The translations under genes were made by a program, and so were the position numbers. A DNA stretch of 5,397 nt. It comes from Pseudomonadota bacterium. GTDB lineage: Bacteria; Pseudomonadota; Gammaproteobacteria; Pseudomonadales; Azotimanducaceae. A model generated the notes under the pieces. It worked only from the letters and a program-made list of their open reading frames with translations, searched no databases and was not told the DNA's origin. Below are positions 1-5,397 of this stretch, in pieces (positions within the stretch are counted from its first letter, which is position 1; each line of letters opens with the position of its first letter). The stretch is taken from the NCBI GenBank assembly GCA_027622495.1, contig JAQBYL010000312.1, forward strand, positions 1-5,397, given 5' to 3'.

Positions 1-24
1 CCCGCATGAGCACCCGCATGAGCA
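1..24 (+). repeat. Perfect 12-bp tandem duplication in the LarC His-rich segment
   Basis: CCCGCATGAGCA occurs twice back to back (1-12 and 13-24). In the larC frame each copy contributes a Pro-His-Glu-His unit, and the following bases add further His codons, giving the motif HEHPHEHHHPHPH. His-rich linkers are common in LarC and other nickel-handling proteins and probably bind or store Ni. The window starts inside the repeat, so more copies may lie upstream. Confidence 0.8.
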
Positions 25-1030
25 CCATCACCCCCACCCGCACCGTTCCTATCGGGATATCCGCAGCCTGATCCTGGCGGCGGGTTTTGCCGCTGGTATC
101 GAACGGCGTGCACTGGCCATCTTTCACGAGATCGCCGTCGCCGAGGCAAAGATCCACGGCATCGAAGTCGATCTGGTCGAGTTTCACGAAGTCGGCGCAA
201 TTGACTCCATTGTGGACATCATCGCCGCGGCTATTGCTCTGGATTTTCTCAATGTCGATCAGATCTACTGCGGGCCGGTGGAGTTGGGGAGTGGTTTCGT
301 CAATTGTGCGCACGGTCGCTACCCGGTTCCGGCACCGGCCACCCAGGAAATCATGAAAGGGGTCCCGTGTCGGCTTGCAGGTGTGAAAGGCGAGAGCACC
401 ACACCAACCGGGGCCGCTATTCTCAAAGCCTGTGTTGACCAGTTTGTTGAACCAGCCGTCTTCATACCGCAGAAGATTGGCTACGGTGTAGGGTTTAAGG
501 ATTTTTCAGTGCCGAACGTTCTGCGGGTGGTGCTGTGTGAAGTCCCGGATGAAGAAAGCACCACCCCGGAGCGGAGCGCCGGGCACTACAAGATTGAAGC
601 AAATATCGACGATATGAGTCCCGAAGCATATGAACCGCTGCAGGCGACCCTGATGCGGCTCGGGGCAAGTGACGTGTACTTCACCTCAATCGTGATGAAA
701 AAGTCGCGCCCTGCAACCTGCCTGTCGGTTCTGGTTCCGGTCAATGCGCTCGATGTTGTTGCGGATGCAGTGCTCAATCATTCCACCACAATCGGTTTGC
801 GGATCCTGCCTTTCGAAAAGCGAACCCTGCCGCGCGAACTAACCCGTGTGCAGACCAGTCTGGGTGAAGTGCAGATCAAGATTGTCAGCCAGCCCGACGG
901 GCATCGCCGCTGGAAATCAGAGTTTGATGATGTGCGGCGTCTGGCCGAAGCCAACCAGATGGACTATCTGCGCGCCAAACAGATTATTGACCGGGAATTG
1001 GACGCTCATTTTCAGTCTTCTGGCTCGTGA
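1..1030 (+). CDS. larC: LarC, nickel insertion protein of NPN cofactor synthesis (5'-truncated by window edge)
   Basis: LarC is the CTP-dependent cyclometallase that inserts Ni into pyridinium-3,5-bisthiocarboxylate mononucleotide, the last step of nickel-pincer nucleotide synthesis in the cytoplasm. The open frame enters at the left edge (first full codon at base 2) and gives 342 visible residues ending in TGA. Against a usual length near 400, roughly the first 50-80 residues are missing. Visible in order: a His-rich stretch (8 His in the first 14 residues) followed by SYRDIRSLI; the family signature FHEVGAIDSIVDI; GHGRYPVPAP-like CAHGRYPVPAPAT; TPTGAAILK; and, in the C-terminal domain, NIDDMSPE (602-625) and MKKSRP. 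The LarC1 and LarC2 parts lie in one uninterrupted frame, unlike Lactiplantibacillus plantarum, where a programmed frameshift joins them. It converges with the minus-strand operon, 3 bp between stops. An upstream in-frame ATG at 212 is internal and not the start. Family assignment is very secure. Confidence 0.95.
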   Translation, partial: PHEHPHEHHHPHPHRSYRDIRSLILAAGFAAGIERRALAIFHEIAVAEAKIHGIEVDLVEFHEVGAIDSIVDIIAAAIALDFLNVDQIYCGPVELGSGFVNCAHGRYPVPAPATQEIMKGVPCRLAGVKGESTTPTGAAILKACVDQFVEPAVFIPQKIGYGVGFKDFSVPNVLRVVLCEVPDEESTTPERSAGHYKIEANIDDMSPEAYEPLQATLMRLGASDVYFTSIVMKKSRPATCLSVLVPVNALDVVADAVLNHSTTIGLRILPFEKRTLPRELTRVQTSLGEVQIKIVSQPDGHRRWKSEFDDVRRLAEANQMDYLRAKQIIDRELDAHFQSSGS

Positions 1031-1033
1031 GCC

Positions 1034-1669
1034 TCAGATCGGTGGCTGGCCGGTGCGTCCTTGAAGAATCCAGCGGATCATCGGCAGATGGGCACGACCG
1101 ATGAACAGTTCTTCGCCAATCAGGTAGGTCGGGGTGTTGAAGATTCCGAGGTTCTTCAGGTAGGTGTCGATCGCTTGCATGCGATCTTCAAGATCGGTGT
1201 CATGCGCTTCACCGCGGTCGTCTGATTCAAGACCCATGTCGTCAAGCAACCCACGAACCGCGGCGCCATCAACAGGCTCGCGCTGCCAGTAACAGCGAAA
1301 AGCGGTGCGCAGATAGTCTGGCACCAGGTCCCGGCCCAGGTCGCTCACGCGAATGAGTCCCCAGGCCAGGTCCAGCGTCGGTCGGTGATCATCGAGTGCG
1401 CTCAGGTCGAGATCCTGCACAGCCGCATAGCGGGCAAGCTCCTGGCGCTGGTAGCGGGCGCGAAAGTAACGGTGGCGATCGGAGCGGGTCTCACGGGGAT
1501 AAGCCGCCGGATCAGCGACCACCGGGCCGGTGAACTGACACCAGCGCGCGGAGAATGCGTTTTCTTCACACAGTTTTAAAGTAGGCTCGAGCGCGAGGTA
1601 AGAATGCGGACTTGCGAAATCGATGACGATTGTCAGATCTGGTGTCTCGGCCCAGGGCGGATCGATCAT
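1034..1669 (-). CDS. DsbA-fold protein, HCCA-isomerase / GST-kappa-like (second tandem copy)
   Basis: This 211-residue protein has the thioredoxin-like fold of the DsbA family, in the branch of 2-hydroxychromene-2-carboxylate isomerases and kappa-class glutathione transferases. Evidence is the N-terminal IDFASPHSYLA (Ser20 where DsbA has the first Cys of CXXC), the TPTYLI cis-proline loop (Thr179-Pro180) and the C-terminal GRAHLPMIRWIL helix. The length is typical (about 200-220). With no CXXC it cannot be an ordinary disulfide oxidase; in the family the N-terminal Ser contacts the glutathione thiol. There is no signal peptide, so it is probably cytoplasmic. Its ATG overlaps the TGA of the preceding paralogue (ATGA, 1666-1669) and no clear Shine-Dalgarno precedes it, so translation is probably coupled. 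It is the last gene of the lar operon and ends 3 bp from the larC stop. The substrate is unknown; aromatic ring degradation genes, the usual partners of HCCA isomerase, are absent. Confidence 0.85.
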   Translation of the reverse strand: MIDPPWAETPDLTIVIDFASPHSYLALEPTLKLCEENAFSARWCQFTGPVVADPAAYPRETRSDRHRYFRARYQRQELARYAAVQDLDLSALDDHRPTLDLAWGLIRVSDLGRDLVPDYLRTAFRCYWQREPVDGAAVRGLLDDMGLESDDRGEAHDTDLEDRMQAIDTYLKNLGIFNTPTYLIGEELFIGRAHLPMIRWILQGRTGQPPI

Positions 1670-2349
1670 ATAACCGGCCCATAGGCGATGTCGGGGGCAA
1701 CCCCGTGGCGACCTTTAAGTATCCAGGCGATCATCGGCAGATGTTCACGCCCGAAAAACATCTCCTCATCGACGATGTAGGTAGGCACGCCATAGATGCC
1801 CGCAGCGAATATGGCGGCCTGCATGCTGTCGTGCAGCGTGCGTCCTTCATGCCCGGCGAACTGCTCAAACCCTGTGGTTTCAGCGTTTGCATTGCGTAAA
1901 CACTCGACCACTGTGGGCAGGTCTTCCACATCCAACTCCCGCCGCCAGAAACGCTCATAGACCTGGTCGGTGAAGCGTTTGAGGGTGGAATAGTCCTGCT
2001 GTTTTACCCACAGCATGGCGATGTGAATCAGGCTCGTATCCCAGATTTTCACCGTGCCACGCAAGGTATAACCGTTCAGCGCAGCGTAGCGGCGGGCGTC
2101 CCGGTATGCGTACTTCACGCCCGTCCACTGTTGGGGCGTGCGGTTGTTTTCGACCACACGATCCTGCTTGTCGAGTTTTGCCGAACCCAGATAGCTTGGA
2201 ATGTCCAGCGTGATCGGCCGCCAGTCGACCTGTATACCCAGCGAATCTGCCAGGGCATAGGTGGGGTCTTTGGCCACAAAGGCGTAGGGGCTTTTGTAGT
2301 CGATGTAACAGATTAACGGCAGATCCGATTGGAACGGCGAAAATGTCAT
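1666..2349 (-). CDS. DsbA-fold protein, HCCA-isomerase / GST-kappa-like (first tandem copy)
   Basis: This 227-residue paralogue of the next gene downstream has the same architecture: CYIDYKSPYAFVA at the N-terminus with Ser20 at the glutathione/active-site position, a long helical insertion, the VPTYIV cis-proline loop (Val188-Pro189), and FGREHLPMIAWILKGRHG at the C-terminus. No CXXC is present; Cys14 lies in the first beta strand, not in the active-site turn. The two copies share the pattern PTY..-EE-F-GR-HLPMI-WIL-GR-G, but the middle is strongly diverged, so this is an old duplication with probably distinct roles. It starts 3 bp after the upstream aldo/keto reductase stop and overlaps the next start by 4 bases. 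No Shine-Dalgarno is visible; instead a 14-bp palindrome occupies that position. The family is well supported. The reaction is unknown: glutathione-dependent isomerase, transferase or thiol handling linked to NPN synthesis are all possible. Confidence 0.85.
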   Translation of the reverse strand: MTFSPFQSDLPLICYIDYKSPYAFVAKDPTYALADSLGIQVDWRPITLDIPSYLGSAKLDKQDRVVENNRTPQQWTGVKYAYRDARRYAALNGYTLRGTVKIWDTSLIHIAMLWVKQQDYSTLKRFTDQVYERFWRRELDVEDLPTVVECLRNANAETTGFEQFAGHEGRTLHDSMQAAIFAAGIYGVPTYIVDEEMFFGREHLPMIAWILKGRHGVAPDIAYGPVI

Positions 2350-2350
2350 G

Positions 2351-2364
2351 GATCAGATCTGATC
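2351..2364. repeat. Perfect 14-bp palindrome at a gene junction
   Basis: GATCAGATCTGATC is its own reverse complement. It covers the last codons of the aldo/keto reductase and ends 2 bases before the ATG of the first DsbA-fold gene, where a ribosome binding site would be expected. In RNA it could form a 5-bp stem with a GATC loop. It contains three GATC sites and one AGATCT. It may be chance, since GATC is frequent in this coding context, or it may modulate translation of the downstream gene. Confidence 0.45.
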
Positions 2365-3237
2365 GCTGACGCCGCGAACGAACAACGGCTCGATGCCATA
2401 GGTCTCAACATCGTCCTTCATTGCCTGGTCATCGGGTTGGTCGATGGGCGCATCGGCGGCCTTAAGGATCAGCGGCAGGATCGTCGCGTCACTCGATGTG
2501 TTCAGAAACAGATGATCGCGCGACAGGGTGAAATCCACGGCGCGTTTGATTGCCGCTTGGTCACGAAGGGGTTTGTACCAGGAGTAGCGCTTGTCCGGGT
2601 CGCCTTCGTTCCAACGGCGCAGGGCAACCGACTTGATGGTCTGGATGGCAACCTGGCGGTCTACACAGGTTTTGTACAACTCTTCAAAATCCGCGTGGTA
2701 ATCGGCCTGCCGGTTCATGGCAAAGCTGTAGGGCAACAGAACCGAGTCGAAAGGGAAAGCCTGCAGGCTGCGCTGGTGGGCGGCCGCAACCGTGGTGCCG
2801 TGACCGGTTACGCCTAGGTAGCGCACCAGCCCTTCTTCCTGAGCGCGCGCGAGTGCTGCAACGGCGCCATCGTCTGCGAAGGCCGTCTGCCAGTCCTGAT
2901 CGGCAACCAGATTGTGCAGCTGAATGAGATCAAGCTGATCAATCCCAAGGCGGGTGAGTGATGCTTCAAGCTGGGCGCGGGCTTTGCTTCCGCTTCGCTC
3001 GCCGGTTTTGCTTGCGACAAAAAAATCTTTTCGGCGATGCTTCAGGAACGGCGCGAGGCGCAATTCCGAATCGCCATAACTTGCGGCGGTGTCGATGTGA
3101 TTGAGGCCGAAACGGTCGAGCATTTCCAGAGTCTGGTCGGCTCGGTCCTGCTTCATCCCGCCGAGCGCTGCCGCACCGAATAGCGTGCGTGAACTTAAAT
3201 GGCCGGTGTTGCCGAAAGGCAGGCGGGGAATAGACAT
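2353..3237 (-). CDS. Aldo/keto reductase without Fe-S tail
   Basis: This 294-residue cytoplasmic NAD(P)H-dependent oxidoreductase has the aldo/keto reductase (beta/alpha)8 barrel. The catalytic tetrad is complete: Asp49 and Tyr54 in NHIDTAASYGDSE, Lys77 in VASKTGER and His108 in LIQLHNL. Other barrel landmarks are the start RLPFGNTG, LVRYLGVTGHG (strand 5 region) and a C-terminal segment with FLNTSSD where nucleotide phosphate is usually bound. The length is normal for single-domain members. The ATG shares one base with the larE TGA (TGATG), and a good GAGGT Shine-Dalgarno lies 6 bases upstream inside larE, fixing the start and showing cotranscription with larE. Unlike the reductase at the right edge, it has no cysteine-rich tail. 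The substrate cannot be read from sequence. An alpha-hydroxy acid or sugar-related carbonyl connected to an NPN enzyme is a guess from context. Confidence 0.9.
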   Translation of the reverse strand: MSIPRLPFGNTGHLSSRTLFGAAALGGMKQDRADQTLEMLDRFGLNHIDTAASYGDSELRLAPFLKHRRKDFFVASKTGERSGSKARAQLEASLTRLGIDQLDLIQLHNLVADQDWQTAFADDGAVAALARAQEEGLVRYLGVTGHGTTVAAAHQRSLQAFPFDSVLLPYSFAMNRQADYHADFEELYKTCVDRQVAIQTIKSVALRRWNEGDPDKRYSWYKPLRDQAAIKRAVDFTLSRDHLFLNTSSDATILPLILKAADAPIDQPDDQAMKDDVETYGIEPLFVRGVSDQI

Positions 3238-4058
3238 CAGGTGACCTCGATGATTTGAATACCTTCATTCAGGGAGCCGGAGCGGAAGCCGCCCAGGTCC
3301 AGCGAAACAAAACGATAACCACAGGCTTTGATATCGCGCTGCAGATCGCCTGCCATCTCGAGAACGCGCGGAAATTCATCTGGACCAATCTCCAGGCGCG
3401 CAACATCGCCGTGGTGCCTGACCCGAAACTGAGTAAAACCGGCTTTATCGAGAACACTTTCAGCACTCTCCACCTGGGCCAGCAGCTTTTCGTCGATGCT
3501 GGAACCATAAGGAAAACGGCTCGACAGGCAGGCCGCCTGGGGTTTGTTGGCGTTTTCGAGTTTCAGATGGGCGGCAAGATCACGGATGTCCTGCTTGCAG
3601 AAACCGGCGTCCACCAGTGGCGAAACAACTTTGAAGTCATCAGCCGCGATCAACCCTGGCCGATGATCACCCAGATCATCGATGTTGGTGCCGTTGAGAA
3701 TGTGCTGGAACCCGCGTGCCCGGGCCATGTCGTTCAACGCCTGGTAGAGGGAGGTTTTGCAGTGAAAGCAGCGGTTCACCGGGTTGGCACGATACTCAGC
3801 TTTGCTCAGTTCATCGGTGACGATGACCTCATGCTGCATACCCCATTCGTCGGCAAGACGTTGCGACAGATTCAGATCACTGCGCTTCAGGCTGGGTGAG
3901 CCTGAGGTGACAGCAAGAGAGCGTTCACCGAGCAGACTCGCCGTCACGTAGGCCACCAGACTCGAATCAATTCCACCGGAAAACGCAACAATGGCGCTGT
4001 CGAAAGATTGAATCTGATCGACCAGCCGTTGATATTTTTCCTGTAACGCCGGGGTCAT
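3237..4058 (-). CDS. larE: LarE, sulfur insertase of NPN cofactor synthesis (probable [4Fe-4S] type)
   Basis: LarE is an ATP-dependent PP-loop enzyme that adenylylates the carboxylates of pyridinium-3,5-dicarboxylate mononucleotide and replaces them with thiocarboxylates. The protein is 273 residues, normal for the family. Visible features are the PP-loop FSGGIDSS (26-33), TSGSPSL, NRCFHCK (Cys97, Cys100), LNGTNIDDLGDHRPG (121-135), AACLSSRFPYG (Cys177) and FRVRHHGDVARLEIG. Cys177 aligns with L. plantarum Cys176, which gives up its sulfur and becomes dehydroalanine. The extra CX2C makes three cysteines, the pattern of LarE proteins that bind a [4Fe-4S] cluster and can turn over catalytically; a fourth, Cys154, is also present. 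The ATG at 4058 is preceded by a weak AGAGA 6 bases upstream and lies 39 bp after larB. The 3' end overlaps the aldo/keto reductase by one base. Family identity is secure; cluster binding is inferred from the cysteines. Confidence 0.95.
   Translation of the reverse strand: MTPALQEKYQRLVDQIQSFDSAIVAFSGGIDSSLVAYVTASLLGERSLAVTSGSPSLKRSDLNLSQRLADEWGMQHEVIVTDELSKAEYRANPVNRCFHCKTSLYQALNDMARARGFQHILNGTNIDDLGDHRPGLIAADDFKVVSPLVDAGFCKQDIRDLAAHLKLENANKPQAACLSSRFPYGSSIDEKLLAQVESAESVLDKAGFTQFRVRHHGDVARLEIGPDEFPRVLEMAGDLQRDIKACGYRFVSLDLGGFRSGSLNEGIQIIEVT
3244..3248 (-). promoter_or_regulatory. Ribosome binding site of the aldo/keto reductase inside larE
   Basis: On the minus strand GAGGT is followed by 6 bases and then the ATG of the reductase. 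It is made from the penultimate larE codons (Glu-Val) and is the best Shine-Dalgarno in the operon. It supports both the chosen start and translational coupling across the TGATG overlap. Confidence 0.6.
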
Positions 4059-4097
4059 GTCAGTTCTCTGTTTGTTGCAACGTGTTGGGGCGGAACG

Positions 4098-4838
4098 CTA
4101 CAGGCGATTCAGCATGTTTGCCAGGTAGCCTGCGCCAAAACCATTGTCGATGTTTACCACACTTACACCGGATGCGCAGCTTGTCAGCATGCCGAGCAGG
4201 GCGGTGACGCCTTGTAATGCGGCGCCATAGCCGACGCTGGTGGGCACCGCAATCACCGGTTTGTCGACCAGACCGCCAATCACACTGGGCAGAGCACCTT
4301 CCATACCTGCCACTACGATGATGACCTTGGCTGTGCGAATTTCAGCAAGGCGCGACAACAACCGGTGCAGGCCCGCCACACCAACATCGTTGATTCGCAC
4401 CACCGGATTACCGTAAAACTCGGCAGTAATCGCGGCTTCCTCAGCGACGGGTGCATCACTGGTCCCGGCAGAGACAACCGCGACGCTGGTTGCCACGGCA
4501 GGCGCAGGCTTGCTGCGGTGCATGATGATGCGTGAAGTGGCGTGGTACGTAGCATGCGGCAACAGCTTCACCACCAGATCAAACGCATCGCGGCTTGCGC
4601 GGGTAACCAGCACGTTCTGTTCGTGTTGCGCTAACGCCGCGACCACATCAGCGATCTGCTGCGCCGTTTTGTGCAGGCCATAGACGACTTCTGACGAGCC
4701 CGTTCTACGGGCCCGGTCCAGATCCAGGGTGCTGTGTTCCAGATCGGCGAAATAGGCGTTGCGAAGCTGGCCAATAACTGTGTCGGTATCCACATCGCCA
4801 GCCTTGAAGGCGGCGAGGATCCTCTCGAGATCATTCAT
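4098..4838 (-). CDS. larB: LarB, nicotinic acid adenine dinucleotide carboxylase/hydrolase
   Basis: LarB performs the first step of NPN synthesis: it carboxylates the pyridinium ring of NaAD at C5 and cleaves the phosphoanhydride, releasing AMP and pyridinium-3,5-dicarboxylate mononucleotide. The 246-residue length equals that of L. plantarum LarB. Visible features are an N-terminal helical domain with DRARRTGSSEVVYGLHKT (41-58), then the PurE-like domain with VAGMEGALPSVIGGL (Glu180), PVIAVPTSVGYGA, TSCASGVSVVNIDNGFGAGY (Cys221) and the family C-terminus. Cys221 falls at the same residue number as the L. plantarum Cys that forms the transient cysteinyl-pyridine adduct, so the enzyme looks active. 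The usual GEGKT-type motif reads GLHKT here. It starts 13 bp after the Fe-S aldo/keto reductase with no convincing Shine-Dalgarno, so coupling to the upstream gene is likely. It is followed after 39 bp by larE. Confidence 0.95.
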   Translation of the reverse strand: MNDLERILAAFKAGDVDTDTVIGQLRNAYFADLEHSTLDLDRARRTGSSEVVYGLHKTAQQIADVVAALAQHEQNVLVTRASRDAFDLVVKLLPHATYHATSRIIMHRSKPAPAVATSVAVVSAGTSDAPVAEEAAITAEFYGNPVVRINDVGVAGLHRLLSRLAEIRTAKVIIVVAGMEGALPSVIGGLVDKPVIAVPTSVGYGAALQGVTALLGMLTSCASGVSVVNIDNGFGAGYLANMLNRL

Positions 4839-4851
4839 GGGGTGCTTATGG

Positions 4852-5397
4852 TTACGCGAGCATGCTGTGGGTAGGTGCGCAGAACGCGGCGATGTCGATC
4901 CCGTGGGTACAGGCGTTCTGACAGGGCGCGCCGGAGCAGGACAGGCAGGCGCTGGCGTTCACTGCAATTGCTGCGTATTCGTCCCGTGCGAACGCAACAT
5001 CCTGATAGTCGGTTGCGTACATGCGAGTTCGCAGAACATCGGATATCTGCACGCCAAATGGACAGGCCCCCTGGCAATCGTTGCACGCATGCCGACAGTA
5101 GGTCTGGCCGTTCAACCCGGCATAACGCTCCAGCAGATCAAGGTCTGCTCTGGCCACGCTGGTGGCGCCGGATGCGCCCAGAAACTCATCGATGTTTTCA
5201 GCCGATGTCATGGAGATGACCAGCGCATCAACCCAGTCGTTAGACAGTGTCCAGCGGAATGCGGCCTGCGAAAACGTTGCACCGTCTTTTTCATATTCAC
5301 GCATGTCATTGAGTCGTGCGCCCATCAGGGTTTTCATGGCGATAATGCCGATGTCCTTCTTTTTCGCCCGGCGCATTACTTCAGGCAGACCCTGCTG
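4852..5397 (-). CDS. Aldo/keto reductase with C-terminal ferredoxin-like Fe-S domain (N-terminus beyond window)
   Basis: Only the last 181 residues are visible; the frame is open through the right edge, so the start and catalytic Asp/Tyr/Lys/His lie outside. The visible start, GLPEVMRRAKKKDIGIIAMKTL, is the strand-6/7 part of an aldo/keto reductase barrel, followed by FRWTLSNDWVDALVISMTSAENIDEFLGA. The tail carries two four-cysteine sets: CX3CX2CX3CP (codons 5062-5097) and CX2CX4CX3C (codons 4909-4947), enough ligands for two [4Fe-4S] clusters. This matches the group of predicted oxidoreductases in which an AKR barrel is fused to a ferredoxin-like domain (COG1453 type). Such proteins may pass electrons between NAD(P)H or substrate and Fe-S partners. 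An in-frame ATG at 5376 is internal, not the start. It lies 13 bp upstream of larB in the same orientation, so it is probably cotranscribed with the NPN genes. The substrate is unknown. Confidence 0.88.
   Translation of the reverse strand, partial: QQGLPEVMRRAKKKDIGIIAMKTLMGARLNDMREYEKDGATFSQAAFRWTLSNDWVDALVISMTSAENIDEFLGASGATSVARADLDLLERYAGLNGQTYCRHACNDCQGACPFGVQISDVLRTRMYATDYQDVAFARDEYAAIAVNASACLSCSGAPCQNACTHGIDIAAFCAPTHSMLA

Noticed and set aside
1..60. CRISPR-like or regulatory repeat at the left edge
   Set aside because: The 12-bp units are in frame, encode His-rich residues of LarC and have no spacers.
1022..1033. GGCTCGTGAGCC inverted repeat at the larC stop as a bidirectional terminator
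   Set aside because: A realistic stem is only 4 bp with a 4-base loop, and no T-run follows on either strand, so it is too weak to call a terminator.
1666..2349. A true DsbA disulfide oxidase
   Set aside because: The active-site turn has SPY instead of CXXC and there is no signal peptide; the protein belongs to the HCCA-isomerase/GST-kappa branch.
2329..2817. Plus-strand open frame (162 codons) opposite the aldo/keto reductase
   Set aside because: Antisense shadow of a gene with a complete catalytic tetrad; no family resemblance and no convincing ribosome binding site.
3255..3899. Long plus-strand open frame (214 codons) opposite larE
   Set aside because: It lies wholly antisense to a gene with clear PP-loop and LarE motifs, has no recognisable domain, and is expected by chance in GC-rich coding DNA.
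4059..4097. Promoter between larB and larE
   Set aside because: The 39-bp gap shows no convincing -35/-10 pair and the genes are codirectional pathway partners, so readthrough from larB is simpler.

Overview
The window is a gene-dense bacterial fragment, about 55-60% GC by eye, carrying most of a nickel-pincer nucleotide (NPN) cofactor biosynthesis locus: larB, larE and larC. NPN is the Ni-containing cofactor of lactate racemase (LarA) and its relatives. No LarA-type apoenzyme lies inside the window. GC-rich codon use, tight gene overlaps and glutathione-transferase-kappa/HCCA-isomerase-type proteins suggest a Gram-negative, probably proteobacterial, host. This placement is an inference; no ribosomal or other phylogenetic marker is present.

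Layout. The left end (1-1030, + strand) is the 3' part of larC, with a histidine-rich segment at the window edge. It converges with a six-gene minus-strand block, with only 3 bp between the two stop codons. In transcription order, right to left, the block is: the C-terminal half of an aldo/keto reductase with an eight-cysteine ferredoxin-like tail (4852 to beyond 5397); larB (4098-4838); larE (3237-4058); a second, complete aldo/keto reductase without the Fe-S tail (2353-3237); and two tandem DsbA-fold, HCCA-isomerase/GST-kappa-like proteins (1666-2349 and 1034-1669). Junctions are 13 bp, 39 bp, a 1-base TGATG overlap, 3 bp, and a 4-base ATGA overlap. The block therefore looks like one operon whose promoter is outside the window to the right.

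How the genes may work together. LarB carboxylates and hydrolyses nicotinic acid adenine dinucleotide to pyridinium-3,5-dicarboxylate mononucleotide. LarE converts its carboxylates to thiocarboxylates, and LarC inserts nickel using CTP. LarE here carries a CX2C pair plus the conserved sulfur-site Cys, which fits the [4Fe-4S]-type LarE rather than the single-Cys sacrificial type. The two reductases and two thiol-transferase-fold proteins are not known parts of the pathway. Their tight coupling to larE makes them candidates for redox or sulfur support, or for a catabolic pathway built on an NPN-dependent racemase/epimerase encoded nearby. That is the most interesting open question here.

There are no RNA genes, mobile elements, CRISPR arrays or intergenic stretches over 40 bp.
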